A stretch of DNA of 64,000 nucleotides. Origin: Chionis minor (taxonomy: Eukaryota; Chordata; Aves; Charadriiformes; Chionididae). The position numbers were made by a program, and so were the translations under genes. The DNA lies in NCBI GenBank assembly GCA_013398295.1, contig VZSF01000978.1, positions 620,001 through 684,000 on the forward strand, given 5' to 3'. The notes under the pieces were generated by a model. The model made no database searches. It saw nothing but the letters and a program-made list of their open reading frames with translations, and was not told the DNA's origin. This document shows, piece by piece, positions 48,076-61,322 of the stretch (position 1 is the first letter of the stretch; each line of letters begins with the position of its first letter).

Positions 48076-50561
48076 TTTATGACAGTGCTGGAGTCTGAAC
48101 AGAGCAATGTTTTTCTGCTATTGTAACTGGGGACTTTCTATGCAGAGGGTTGACATCTCTGTATAGAGAAGGGTGTGAACAGCAGAGACTGGAGCCATTT
48201 GAATGCCACTAACAGCAATTCTCTGTGGGTTTTTTTACTTCCCAAATGAATTGATACAGGTTGCATGCACAACCCTTCCAGGATTATTGTCAGCAAATAG
48301 CAATAAGGTACAGTTTTAATTGTATATTCACTCACATAAAACAGGTTTGAAGCTTCTGTGCTGTTACACCTGGGGAAAGTGAATTTTAAATTCACCTTCT
48401 GGAAGTATTTGTATTGGATAACTAAGGCCTACGCTTCTGCAACCAGGGAATAGCAATACTACCACTAATCATGGTGTAACTGCATGGCATTCTTCTGAAT
48501 AGCAAGCTGCTGATAAAAGCAGTCTTGCAAAAAATTCATCAAATGATTTTGAATAACAAACTCTTATGAAGCAATCACAATCTGCTAGAGGCTGTTTCTA
48601 GAAAGCATAGAGAGCAGACCATCAGGCAAATTATTTACTAGCAATTATTCAGCCAGATTTACTGAGAAATGATCTTCTCAGAAAATGGAGTTCAGCAAAA
48701 CAAGAGCCTTTATTTTACAATTTAATTTATCCCTGCATACTGCCATTTCTTGCACCTTTTTCCTCACTTCTGAAATCCTTAACCACAGGATTTGGTTAGA
48801 AATCTTTACTTTGAAGAAATTAATAGTAGCACCTGTATGGACCTTAGAGTCCCAAAAGTAGTTTTTGTCTGCAGCAGATAAGGTATATACTTATTTTGGA
48901 TGACAGTCCCAGCTCTGATCTCCCTGATTAGAAAGGGACTAATGGATTTACACTGCAAAAATAAGAAGGCTGTCATATTGCTTTGCTATTTCCAGTCCAA
49001 AGCTCACAAACCGCTAAAACATCTGGAGAAGAATCCTAAGAAAGCAAGGAATGGTATTCAGATCTCCTGCAGCTGACACTGACACCTTCGTTACAGAACC
49101 ATAGATGTTCCTTAGAAACTGAAAATAAAACCAGAAGAGACAAAAAACACTCCTGGATCCTCTCCCACCCTTCTTCTCCAACTAACTTACGGATTGCGAC
49201 ACTGTGTTCAGAGAACTGTGTGTTACAACAACAGGAGCTAACACAGCTTCATGTTATAGAACATTATTCCTCCCTGACCAGACCCTCCTCCCTCAAAGTA
49301 CTTGCAGAATTAAAGATGTTGGAAGGGAGAGGACAATGAAGAGGTTGTAGTAAAGAATAAAAGGGAAGTTGTCAGCTGGAATTTGCAATGGGAGGAGGGA
49401 ATCAAGTTAGGAGAAATGGCAAGCCTGTTCTCTCACTGACTTCTCAGAGTCATGCAAACACAGTGCTCAGGGGCACAGGGGATAAAGAATGGAGGACAGA
49501 AGTCTCTGAAAGCAAAACGTTATGCACTGGGGGTGGGTGTGAGTTTTGTCATCTGTGTTGTATTGCACCTGCCCCTTAACAAGCACAATGAGGCGGGATG
49601 CTCCCAGCAAACTACTGTTGCTGCTCCCAAGGTTTCCAGGACTCTGTGGTATTTTCTTCCTCCTTTCTAGAGCTACAGACTGCCTGGGGCACTGAGTATG
49701 AATGTGTCAGGGCAGAGAAGATGGTGGTCTGTGTGTGCTTCCCTCATCATTAGAACCAGGCTGATGGTCTGCAGCGACTGCCAGCTTCCTGCTGTATTGC
49801 ATGCATGTTCTTGTTAGTATTTCATTTTGGAGCCCGAGCCCACTTCAGAGGCTCCTTGTTTGAGCAGTGAGGACCATAAACAGTACACATCAAAACAAGA
49901 AATGGACAGGGGCAATCATCTGTCTCTGGTGACTGGACATCCTTGTCATCTGAATGAGTTCTTGTAGCCTGTTAGTTCCCAAGACTAAGTTCATATTGTA
50001 GGTATTAATTATTATAAGGAATGTGCTACTAATGAAGTGCTCTCCCATCGGCACTTTGGAGATGCAGCTGATTTAATGCATGGCTGCTGATTGGTGCTCC
50101 TGAGGGCAACAGGTTTCTGCTTCGTTTCTGCTTCATTTCCAGATTACGGCAGGCTGTATGTGACTGAGCAGTCTGGCTGCTTCCAAGCTAAGCATTTGTA
50201 GTGATCCACGGGTTGTCTACTCTAAGCTGAAGATGTTGATATAAATGCAATTGTAATGGTGCCCAAATAAAGCCATCAGGTGGAAAAAAGATTGTCACTG
50301 GTGAGTTTTCCATGTGCGTACAGAGGCTTGAAACTGCTGTGGTGAAGTGGAATTGATTTGAGATGTGTTAAAACTCAGTGCATCTGCTCTGAATATGATT
50401 TTACTATCAAAGTCAGACCATTGCAACTGTTACTCCAGTATATCTAGCAGGGATATTTGAGGGGGAGAAGACTCCTCTGTAGTATTTGAATTGTGATCTG
50501 TGTACTGCCTTGGGAGTTCTTGCTGGCAAAACTCTTGAGGGGCTTGCGGTTGGAAATTGTG
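48076..50561. other. Unique non-coding stretch, no gene seen
   Basis: Open frames stay below 90 codons. A GTGCCCAAATAAAGCC string near 50.26 kb contains AATAAA but no transcript is recognised before it. Confidence 0.6.
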
Positions 50562-50589
50562 GAATCAAAGAATCGTAGAATGGTTTGGA
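50562..50589 (-). mobile_element. CR1 3' tail fragment
   Basis: GAATCAAAGAATCGTAGAATGG followed by TTTGGA is the complement of the young CR1 3' terminus with its repeated ATTCTATGA-type tail. After about 28 bp the sequence switches abruptly to CR1 in the opposite direction, so the body of this copy is either missing or continues at 51.17 kb. Confidence 0.7.
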
Positions 50590-50601
50590 TTTATTCACTG
50601 T

Positions 50602-51161
50602 GACCTAGACAGGCTGGAGAGTTGAGCACAGAGAAACCTAATGAAATTCAAGAAAGTCAAGTGTAGGGTCCTGCACCTGGGGAGGAATAACCCCATGCAG
50701 CAGTACAGGTTGGGGGCTGACCTGCTGGAAAGCAGCTCTGCAGAGAGGGACCTCGGAGTCCTGGTGGACAACAGGATGACCATGAGCCAGCAATGTGCCC
50801 TTGTGGTCAAGAAGGCCAATGACATCCTGGGGTACATCAAGAGCAGAGCAGCAAGCAGGTTGAGGGAGGTCATCCTCCCCCTTAACTCTGCCCTGGTGAG
50901 GTTGCATCTGGAGTACTGTGTCCAGTTCTGGGCTCCCCAGCTTAAGAAGGACAGGGAACTGCTGGAGAGGGTACAGCAAAGGGCTATGAAGATGATTAGG
51001 GGACTGGAACATATTTTTAATGAGGAAAGGCTGAGGGAATTGGGTGTTTTTAGTCTGGAGAAAAGAATACTGAGGGGGGATCTTATAAAAGCTTATAAAT
51101 ACTTAAAGCGAGGATGCCAGGAGGATGGGACCAGTCATTTTTCAGTGGTATCCAGTGATAG
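50602..51161 (+). mobile_element. CR1 LINE fragment encoding the C-terminal part of the ORF2 reverse transcriptase
   Basis: The plus strand is CR1 coding sequence. Frame 50641-51160 is open without a stop and reads as the C-terminal part of the CR1 ORF2 protein. Recognisable segments are [20 protein letters not shown] near the start, [62 protein letters not shown], and then a [18 protein letters not shown] segment. The polymerase catalytic YxDD region and the endonuclease would lie upstream and are absent, so it is a 5'-truncated dead copy. It is also cut at its 3' side: the sequence leaves CR1 after TTCAGTGGTATCCAGTGATA, before the 3' untranslated end and tail. The start at 50641 is only the first ATG in the fragment; the 80 codons after 51160 in the same frame are not CR1 protein. 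Confidence 0.9.
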
Positions 51162-51267
51162 CATAGTGATAGGGTTGGAAGGGACCTTAAAGATCATCTA
51201 CTCCAACCACCCTGCCATAGGCAGGGACACCTTTCACTAGACCAGGTTGCTCAAAGCCCCATCCAAC
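51162..51267 (-). mobile_element. CR1 3' UTR fragment, opposite orientation
   Basis: GCATAGTGATAGGGTTGGAA, GGGACCTTAAAGATCATCTA and then CAGGGACACC and GACCAGGTTGCTCAAAGCCC are the complement of the 3' end of a relatively young CR1. It lies against the forward CR1 on its left and breaks off after CCCCATCCAAC, where the LTR begins. It may be the body belonging to the tail at 50562-50589, or a second copy with its own tail (GCATAGTGATAG). Confidence 0.85.
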
Positions 51268-51744
51268 AGCTGAGCAGTGCTTACACCGAGTTAAGGCCTT
51301 TTCTGTTTCTCACACCACCCCACCAGTGAGGAGGCTGGGGGAGCAGAAGAAGTTGGGAGAGGACACAGCTGGGACAGCTGATCCTAACTGACCAAAGGGA
51401 TATTCCATACCATATGATGTCATGCTTAGCATATAAAGCTGGGGGCAGAAGAAGGGAGGGGACGCTCGGAGCGATGGCATTTTTCTTGCCAAGTCACTGT
51501 TACGTGTGATGCAGCCCTGCTTTCCTAGGGATGGCTGAACATGATGATGGGAAGCAGTGAATGAATTCCTTATTTTGCTTTGCTGGCATGTGTGGCTTTT
51601 GCTTTACATATTAAACTGTCTTTATCTCAGTCCAGGATTTTTTGCTCACTTTTACTCTTCTGATTCTCTCCCACATCTAACCCAGGGGGCAGCGAGCGAG
51701 CGGCAGCATGGTAATCAGTTGCCGGCTCTGGTTAAACCACAACA
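51268..51744 (+). mobile_element. 5'-truncated LTR, family B copy 2
   Basis: From about TGAGCAGTGCTTACACCGAG to GGTTAAACCACAACA the block matches the family B LTR at 39.95-40.53 kb in the same direction, with TATAAA at 51432-51437 and ATTAAA at 51610-51615. The first roughly 130 bp of the LTR, including its TG end, are missing where it meets the CR1 fragment. A target-site duplication therefore cannot be tested. It retains TGCTTACACCGAG, which the other copy lacks. No internal retroviral sequence is seen. Confidence 0.82.
51432..51437 (+). promoter_or_regulatory. TATA box of truncated family B LTR
   Basis: TATAAA at the same place as in the other family B copy, after GATGTCATGCTTAGCA. Confidence 0.5.
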
Positions 51745-54700
51745 CAACACCTGGGGAATTTCAGCCCTGCCATGAGGAAAGACATATAAAGCAGGAAAAG
51801 AAAATGTTGCTGGCATGCCAGTGTTGTTCTTTGACTGACACAGGGTGCAAGTAGAAATTATCTGTATCTGCATGCCAATGTCCATGAAGCCATTGTGTTG
51901 TTGAGCTGTGCTATAAATATTCTGCAGCACCTTTCAGCAGAAGATTATTTTGGGCCTGGCAGAGTTCACCTAAGGCTTTCCTTTCCTCTCCTTTTCCTAA
52001 GCTCTCGGCTGGGCTCTGAGTTTACCACAGAAGGCTTGCAATCTGCAGCTGTCATAATAACTTTTGTATTGTCTGCAAATACCCATCTCTTTCATATCCC
52101 TCCTGCCAGCCAACTGCCTGCTGTGTCTGCTTTATGGCTATTTCTATGTTTTTCTCCTGCTCTGCTTAGCAAACATGTTTGTCCTGGCCCATACTAACAA
52201 TTGCTGTGCTGAATAGCTATAATGAAAGACATGAAGAGAAAAGACAGTCCTTCTTTGGGAAACTTGTGGCTTAACTGCTCATTGCTGGAATTTCCAGGTC
52301 ATTATTGGTAGCTGTGAAAGTGCAGGAAGAAAATGCAAAGGGCTGCCTGTGTTCTACACTCTGCAGGTCTTCCCCAGACAATACAGCCAAGGCTGGTTGG
52401 GAAGGCACAGGAGAGCGCTGTGTTTCAGTGTCTATCCTTAGGCAGCAGAACCACCAGCCAGAGCATGGCAGTGTAACAAGGCTGGCTTTCCCCAGACCTC
52501 TCTGCCTTGCAGGTGGCTCGACATCCTGATAGGCAGGACACCTCCACCTTGCAGTACTCCCCACAGAGCGCTGCACGCCTGTAAGGAACACGAAAGCATG
52601 TGCTCTTGGGAAGACTTGTTTTCCCCACAGTTTTCCTCCTGAGTGTCTCAGCTTCTTCTCCCTCATGTCCCCAGCAACTCATGTTAAAAGCAAAAGTAAA
52701 AAGGAAGCATACAAAATTATCTAGGCTGGAGGAAGTCAATGTAAAAGGGACACTGGGGAGTACAGTACATCCATCAGTGGATGAGAGAATAAAGGCGCAG
52801 TGGCAGAAGAAAGTAGGGGTGTGTCACAGCAGCTTTTTTAAGGAATGTATGAAGGATACCTAAGAGTGAAGGGTTCTGTAAGAAGGGAGCTGTGTGTGCA
52901 TGAGGGACACTCATGGATGAAGGAAGGAGATGAAAAATGTAAGGAGGAGTGGAGGCAGAAAGGGAGGGAGGTAGGAGGTGGGTGTTGTACACAAAGGGCA
53001 AGTGTTGGAGTTTCCTGTGGAGCTGGGGTGGGCTGGAGCTGGGATGAGAGAAATCATGGCAAGCAGATAATTAATAAGTAAGGGTGGTCCATGTGTATGT
53101 CCTACCTGTAATAACAGAACCTAGCTCTAATAACAGAACAGAGCTTGAAAGAAAACATGCGCTCAATAATGTTAATATTCAGCCCAAGCTGAAACCCACT
53201 GCAGACGTTGTTGCATGCTGAGATGAAAGGACTGATGCTCAGCTGCAAGCTGCTGGCCCCGGCAGAGGTCAGTGTCACCTGATTCTGTCAGTCCCACTTC
53301 CAAAACAGAGCTTGGCCTGGGGACTGGCTGGGTCCAAGTGCTGCACGGGCAGTGAGAGGGTGCAGGGGGATGTTGGAGCAGGCTCCACGCTCCATTTCTG
53401 CTGTCTTACGAGCTTGTGTTGCCTCTCACCTGGCAGAAGGCAGGGAAAGTGGCTGCTCTCTGCCAAAAGCTCAAAACATTTGTATTTGAGACCTTGCCTG
53501 CTCATCTCACAAGAGGCCATGTTGCTTTCTTTGGCCACCATCAGCCTTCTGCTTATTGGGGACAGTTATAAAAGGAAAACATCTTTTAAAAGGGCATTTT
53601 TGAAGAAAGAAAAGGCAATATAATTGTCACACAGGAACCCTGCAGTTTGGCACAACTGCCTGTATTTGGCATCTACATTTTCATATATAATGTTTAACTG
53701 GAAAACTAAACTGGGATATAGGATTTCTTTTGACACTGTTCAGTTTATGTGGCATGAGCATAGGAATGATTCATACATGCTTGGGAACACCCATACAGAT
53801 TCACCCTGTAACTATGAGGGCAATCAAACATATAAACGGATAAATTTCCTTGAATGGCCACACTCAAAGGTCTTCCCTGACCCCCTCATTAGGAGCTAAT
53901 GTCCTCTGGCAGGACTGGGAAGTGCTTAGAAGAGACATTATTATTTCTCCCTTTTCTAAGCACGCTTTGCCTCCTCTTTCTTTACTGCTTCTAATCTTAC
54001 CTGCTGCGGGTCACTTGTGCTGCATTGATTGCCCTGCCTTGGCTGCATTTTTAGGCACTGCTGATCATTTTCTCTTGCAGCCTTGCCAACAATTTTTCCT
54101 TTGGTAGGCAAACACACTCCCCTCACAAGGACCTGCAAGCATCTTCTAAATGTTGAATTCCATCACAACACCCAGATTATTAAGATATAAATATATCATT
54201 GGTATAAATGGAAGAGAAAATGAGGGAGGAGCAAAGTCACATGTTGGCACCTCAGGAAACTCACTCACACATGCATTGTTGCAGCATGCAGTAGGGAAAG
54301 GAGGCAGCCAAGAAAAGCTTACAGCAACTGAAACAGTGCTAGGAGCCTGTTCTGATGGCTAAAGTGGTAAGAGCTGTGTGGGGCTATGGTCACTTTGGTG
54401 GGGAGCCCCTTGGGTTGAGACTGGCTGCTTGATGGAAACAGCTGAGCTGAGGTTCCCCTGCAACCCGCTGTGCTGGTGCTTCTCACAGAGGGTTTTAATT
54501 TTGAATCAAATCAATCTTCTCTGCTCCTGAGCCTTTGAAAATTATGTGAAGAAACTGTGTTCTGCCTGTTCACCCATGACAGAAAAAAAAGGAAAGAAGG
54601 TGCTTAATGAGTGTTAACAAGTGACACTTTATTTCCATGGTAACATTTAAGCCATTAGGCAATGACCTTTCAACAAAGACAGATGCCCCCTCTGAAACAA

Positions 54701-54859
54701 AGTGCAGTGAAGAGGCATTTCACCTAACTCTAAGGGCTTATTTGAGGCATGTCCTTTGAGAGTTTTCTTGCCTTAAACTTCCTCAAGAGTCAAAGCAAAA
54801 TAGAAGGATCTCCAGAGAAGATTCAACACAGCTAAGTTGTAGGTCTGTCTATAAAAACC

Positions 54860-54879
54860 CTCTCTCTCTCTCTCTCTCC
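54860..54879. repeat. (CT)10 microsatellite
   Basis: About ten uninterrupted CT units. Confidence 0.92.
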
Positions 54880-56284
54880 TTTGTCTGCAGACAGAGCGAG
54901 TGATCCCATAGAACTATCCTCACTGCACATTAGTTGGGATGGGTCCCAGCTGAGTGTGTTCTGTCTCCACCTGGCATTCATTACCCATGTGTTTTTGGAG
55001 TGGTGGTGTACCCTCACAGCATCCTGTTGGGCACTACCATGGATATTGTGCTCTTGCCTCTAAAGGAAAGTCATAATAGTTCTTTTTTTTTTCTCCTTTC
55101 TTTCTCCATGGGCATAGTCAGTGTTTAGGAAAGGCAACCACTTGTTCTCTACTCAGAATAGGTGCTTGATGAAGAGTGTACAACTGCTAAAGACATTTAT
55201 CTAAAGAGCCGAGCCAATATAATGAGGAGGTACCAATGTAAGCACCAGTAAGCACAGAAGGTAAGTAGGTCTCTTGACCCATTGTTTTATCCTGTTTTTG
55301 GGGTGAGGGAACTGTATGTTGTCCTTCAAACTGGGCTGGGTCTTAGGGACTTGATATGACCTTATATGAGCTCACAGATGAGCCTTGTGCATTTCTCCTG
55401 GAAAGACTTTTGGAAATGTTCTTGCATTCATTTTATTTTTGCAATCAAGCTGTGAGAGAACAGAAAAACGCTTGAAGTGATGGCTCCAGCTTCCCAGAGG
55501 TACTATGCCGTCGTGTCTGATGCCCCTCTGAGACTTTAGGTGACTTAAATGTGTCATAGGACCCTGCCACTCTTTTCAGAGGCTTGTCACTTCAGTGTGG
55601 GATAGAAATGGAGGCAGAAACTAAAAATGTTTGTGAATGATACACTGCGGTCTCTTACTCTCTGTTTCTAATCTTTTAACTGTACGCAAACTCCTCTTCA
55701 AAGTCTGGGTTTCCAGCACAGAACAAGATTCTTCTCAGTGCTGTGTCTTGGAAGACTCACTCTCTTAAAGGACCTTTGAAGTGTGACAGGGTTTCTTGAC
55801 TGGAGAATGCACTGATGTGGCTCTTTTGGCAAATACAAGATTTTGGCTTTCCAGTCCTTTTCACGTTCTCCAACACGTATTCCTGTTGTGGCTTCCCAAG
55901 TACTTTCAAGCTTAGTGTCTAAATACTAAATAATACATTAATGGTTTATTTGTTTAGTTTATTAGTCAGATACCATCAGCTGAGAGGTCAAGAATAAAAT
56001 GGGGTTCGTAGGTCAGCTAGCTTCCTGTGTTTCTAGTCCTTTGTGCTCCAGAGGCTGGACTTCTCTGAGTTTTGTGTGCTCATGCACTGCAAAAGCAGTA
56101 CTCTGCGCTTAATAGCTGTGCTCCTATATTGTACCAACAGTATGCAAAGGATCTGATAAGCAGTTAGAAAGATACGTGGACCAGATGTAGCTCTTGTTAA
56201 ATGGAGTGAAAACAATGAAGTAACTCAGTTTGCTTCAAGGAAACTTTCTCACTTGTGAACTCAAAATCCTGCCTTAATTTCTTC

Positions 56285-56296
56285 TTTTTTTTTTTT
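56285..56296. repeat. Poly(T) run, 12 T
   Basis: A simple T-tract in a pyrimidine-rich stretch (56280-56335). Confidence 0.85.
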
Positions 56297-57655
56297 CTTT
56301 CCCCTGTCCTTTTCTCTCCCCTTGCTGCCCCTAGATTGTGTAACTCTAAAGCAGAGTATTTCAACCACCTCTTACAAGTAATGCAGTCAGATTACAATTT
56401 TCCTAGAGATGAAAGATGAAAGTATATGGTGTGTCAAATCATATATTTTATCTGTCATCTAAACTGTACAATTTTGTAATATCCCTTTATATTTTATAAC
56501 ATTATCATACATTTTAGATACTGCACCACATATTTCAGACACCTGCTGTCTGTGATGTATTATGCCAGATTGACTCATGCTGTAACAACTTCTCAGGTTT
56601 TTTTTACCGTCTTGTAAGATGATGGGAGCCTGCAGCCCTTGGTTGTTGCTTGATTTGCCTTGTGTTACCTGGTAGAAGCCATGGGAATAGACAAATGGTC
56701 TTTTCCATAACCATGTGACTAGAAAGAGAAACAGGATGTGACCTGAATCAGAAAGAGGTGGTGTATCTGAAAGTGTGGCATATTCAATTTCTTAGTTGCC
56801 AAGTATCCCAAAATAGACTCTTGAAACTATTGTGCGTCCTGTGCGCTGTAAAGCAGTTATACTCTCTTCAACTGATTCAACACAATTTGCTTGGAGCTTA
56901 ATTTGGCCCCTAAGTTCTCTCTCATTCCTCTGTGGTAACAGGTGTGTGGTGTAGGGAGAGATGCTCATATGAAGCAACTCTAGGACTTGTGCTGAATGCT
57001 GGACTCGGTCTGTGTGAAGAGAGGGCAGTCGGATTTGTACAGCGCAATACATGTCTATTGGGTGGCACATTGGGCCGCTGATGGTGGACGCCACTATTTG
57101 TTCAGGGCATGTAGTGAAGTTAATTGGCAGTGTTTTAAGCCCGCTCTGCAGAAGGGAAAGTGGTCTGGCGATGTAGAAGGTGAAGGGGAACAGATCTGAA
57201 AGGATATCTGATTACCTTGCCTGATAGTGGCCTTACTAGGAACTGGGGTAGTTTACCACGTCCTGGGTGTTCATCTCTGTTGGCCAGTAGAAAGGGCAGA
57301 GCGCTGGTGCTGGATAAGACCCCAGATAGACGTGGGGTGATTGTACCTGTGCCCTGCAGGGAGACGTGAGACTGAAAGTTTCTCATGTCTGTAGCTCTCT
57401 TTATAGCCAGACAAATGATAAGGCTGGTGATGATGCATATTGATTAAAGTCTCCTGCTAACATGAAATGCTCATGTCTTTTAGGATTAATTGTCACAGGG
57501 AGATGTAGACAGCTTGAGACACAATAAAGAGCGATTTGGCCCTTTCTCTAGGCGAATCTGAAGTGCTTCTAACATCCTAAAACTCAATTTACGTTTCCTT
57601 TGATTTGAAGCAAGATTCTTCCTAATTTCATCCAGTTGGAAACATCAAGAAGAAA

Positions 57656-57689
57656 ATGCAAGGTTAGCTATTAGGTTATGCAAGGTTAG
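57656..57689. repeat. Short direct repeat, 22-bp period
   Basis: ATGCAAGGTTAG occurs at 57656-57667 and again at 57678-57689, separated by CTATTAGGTT, which itself partly repeats the unit. Confidence 0.85.
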
Positions 57690-60600
57690 TACAAGTGAAA
57701 GTTCAAGAAGTACCCAGAATTCATTGAAAGGACAAGTTGCTGTAACATACCTGGCCAGTCTCCCATCTCAAGAGACGATTCAACACAATGGCTTTGGGAT
57801 ACTTTGTTAGTGTCCGATTATACCACTGAGATGCTTGTCCCTTTCTGGTTTAAACCTGGATATAATAGGTACAGATGGTTCTGTACAGATGATTTCCTGT
57901 TTAAAACCACCATGTTACACATTGCTGGGTAGACTTTAGCCATGAAGAAAACAGAAGTTGTCATTTCCATTTTGTTCTTTTTAGAGAAAAATGGTAGTGG
58001 ATAGGGATATTTGACTTTTGGGGTCCCACAGCAACACAGCCCTGGAGGTAAAACGCCAGAAATGCTGACAGAGCATAGCTCAAGGGATAATGGGATGAGC
58101 AGTTTCTGCCAACCTGTTTCCATACCTCAGAGAAATCTTGGCCCCACTCCAAGATGCTTTGTAGTGGAACAAACAGCTCTTCTCCTAGGAAAGACCGAAC
58201 AAACCACCTGGCTGCTTCATGTGACTGGGTTGCACATGTTAAGAGCCTTCAACAATCTTTCATTTCATCTGGACAGTTAGAAAAATATGTCTCTCTTCGC
58301 CACTCCATTGGTCAAATGGTGCACCACAGCTGACTCTGGACCCCATCCTCTCCTGTGACATTTTGCAGGCAGCTGCATTCTCCTTTGCAAGCTGCAAGTT
58401 CATACTTAGACTATTATTCATCCAGCTGAAAAATGAGAATTTAAATTGGAAGTGTTTAGTCGATTTCTAAATGTGTGCCCTGGAGGAGGTTCTCCATTTA
58501 GTGAAATCTGCCAGAAAGTAAAACAACAACTTGGAGGCTCCTATATAGTCTCTGTGGGCAGGTGGGCTTTAGATAGCATGAAGATTAAACTGCAACACCT
58601 AATGCGATGATGCTTTTTTTGTTATATCCGAAGTAATTTTTTGAACCAGCTCCAGAATTTTACTTTCAAGAAAATATAGCTTAATTTAAAATTAAAATAG
58701 ATTAAGTGTTTTGGCACATACCAATGTGATAGGTACCAGTACACATATACTCTTCTAATATAGATTATTTCATGCTGTTTAGGCTGGCTAAGTAAAAAAG
58801 CATGTAAATATCTCCATCAATGTACATGTTATGGATACATATTGCACAAAGGAAAAAAAATAATAAAATTCTGGAACAGGCAAATTCCTGAAATAAAAAT
58901 CAAGTTTTTGCACATGACTAAGATACTGGTACCACCAGGAGAGGGTTAGGATAGCAAAATATCTCTCTTTATGTTGGTTCTTTTTCACATGCACTCTTCT
59001 TGCAACATCAGATGCAAGACAGCCCATAAAACTTGGTATGAAGATGGACATTTTATGATCAGAAGTTGATAGATGTTATAGCTGATTTTTGTAAAACTGC
59101 AAAATAAGCATGTCATTATAATCAATTCATCGCAGGACTAGAGGCAAGTTAAGGAAGGTGTAACGAAATAGTATTAGTGCTGCTCTTCCAGTGGGCTCTG
59201 AGGCTGTGATACCAAATGGAGATGGAAGTGGAGGAGTAAGGGGGTTTCACATACTGCTGAGTAACAAGTGATACCAATATATGAAATGGCTCATATGTGA
59301 CTCTTGTGGTGTTGCTGCAAAGCGAGCTGCTTGTACACTCCAGCCTACTGTGCCTGGCTGCTGAGGGGAACAACAGTCAGTGGGGATGGCCAAGGTATGG
59401 GGAAATGACACCTTGCAGGGACAGCTATGGTGTGGAGGGCAGGGAGATGAGCTCATGGCTGTTGCGGAGTCCTTGGTCTTGTTTTCCCCCCTTGGTGTCT
59501 CTTCGAATATAGTTCAGTTTTGGGGTATGCTCTGATCAGATGGCTTCATTATTATTTTTTTGCAAGTGCCTTTTGAAACTTATTAAGTGAGTAGTAACAG
59601 GAAATTAGCTGAGTTTCATGTTCCAAAACAAGCTGAGGCAAGATATTAATTTGACAGCTGGGCTCTGCCTCTATTGATTTTAAATTCCAAGTGTAAGTGC
59701 TGCTCTTTGGGGGAGGGTACAGTGTTTCTATGCTGAACCTCCATTAACATGCAAAACTGTGCTCAGCCTTGCATGTGAAGTGACAGTTGACACCCTTGTC
59801 CTTATGATAATAATGCAGACCCTGCAAGCAAACACCCCTGAATTCCGGGTCTGGAGGTATTTATCTTTGTGTATCCGAACATTTGCCCTGCTAGACTGGC
59901 ATCTGTGGCAGTTTTTCATCTGTTCATATTTCCAGGCTGTAACTAAGCAAAAGAATATGTTGCTGTGTCCCAAATAATGGTGAAAGTCTGGGTCTTGGAC
60001 AGATTTCTGCTCTAAGATTTTTGGCAGTTTCAAGTTTCCTGTACCCCCTGTTTAACAAAACTTAGGTATTTAGCATTCCTGTGTGGTCTGAGGGAAAAGA
60101 GGGACACCTCTCAGAGGCTGTGCAGCATGTGTGACTAACATTATGTCTGTCTTAGGCTTTGTTGTAAAAGAGTCAGACGCGATTGCCTGGGATGGAGAGA
60201 GCAGACCTTGGGGAGCTGAGGTGCACAACTGCCCTTCCCTCTGGGGCAGTTCTTGCTTTACTAGGTTCTCTATTCTGCTCAACCCTAACCCTAATTTATG
60301 GCTCAGGCTGCGACTAAGAAAGACCTCCCCACCTCTGGTCTACACAAGAAACTCCCTCTTAGCATTGATCTCTTTGCTGCTCCAACTTGCCTTTGGCTGC
60401 CCAGTTCCAGTCCTACTCCAATGGGCAGGCCACTGAATACCATTCAAATTTTATTTGGAAAGTAACAGTACTCGTGGGGTTATTCTCCTCTCCCTTGAGT
60501 TAGTGAGGTATAACTCTGCTGAAATCCACTTGTTGCATTGAGATGACCAGTCCAGACCTTTGATAAAAATCAGGACATTTTTGTTTTATCGGAAGGGTTA

Positions 60601-61312
60601 ATAAGGATCTGAAAATGTTGTTTAGTTATCTGGCATTATGTGGATGTGTAGCTGTTGGCCTTAAGAATCTGGTATGTAGGCAGCTGTCTCTGGAGTTTTT
60701 GCCTTACCTTTTCTATCAAAAGCAGGGAATTGGCTGTACGCTCTGCAGGGATTTCCCTGCATGAATGCAGCCTCCATCTCTTCAGTGAAACCAGCTCTCT
60801 AAGACTTGTCTGCTGCTGGGGAGAGAAGTTGACTCAAGCATCATTGTGGTCACTCGTTTGAGTAAGTAATGCTCACATAAGCAAAGGTAATAGAAATTGT
60901 CCGTAATTCTTTAAGAAGAATTAAAACCAAAAGTGGATCATAAGAGCTGAAATCTGGAGATAAAGAATTTTGACTTTTCCCATAGACTGTGTGTTTTACT
61001 GGATCATCCCTTCAACGTCCCTAGTTTCAGCTTTTGCTATTTGTCAATGCACATGCCAAGCAGCAGTACTCAAAGTAAATTTACAGCCATCCTTCCTAAA
61101 TGGCTGTGTATCATCACAGAAGATAGCTTGCAAGACCTAGATCCCTGTGGTACTTTGTCCCGATCTGTTCTTGTTTTAGTAAACATTGAAGGATGTCAGA
61201 CTAGCAGATTTTGCGATTTACACAAATTCTAGGAAGATTAAAAAATAAAAACATCGTATGAACCCTCTCGACTGCAATTGATGTGGCAATTGCATGCTGT
61301 ATTAGAAGAGAA

Positions 61313-61322
61313 GGGGGGGGGN
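61313..61322. other. G9 run ending in an undetermined base
   Basis: Nine G are followed by one N. Assemblers and base callers often fail at such runs, so the true length may differ. Confidence 0.9.

Noticed and set aside
60281..60294. Interstitial telomere repeat (AACCCT)
   Set aside because: Only about 2.3 units are present, which is expected by chance.
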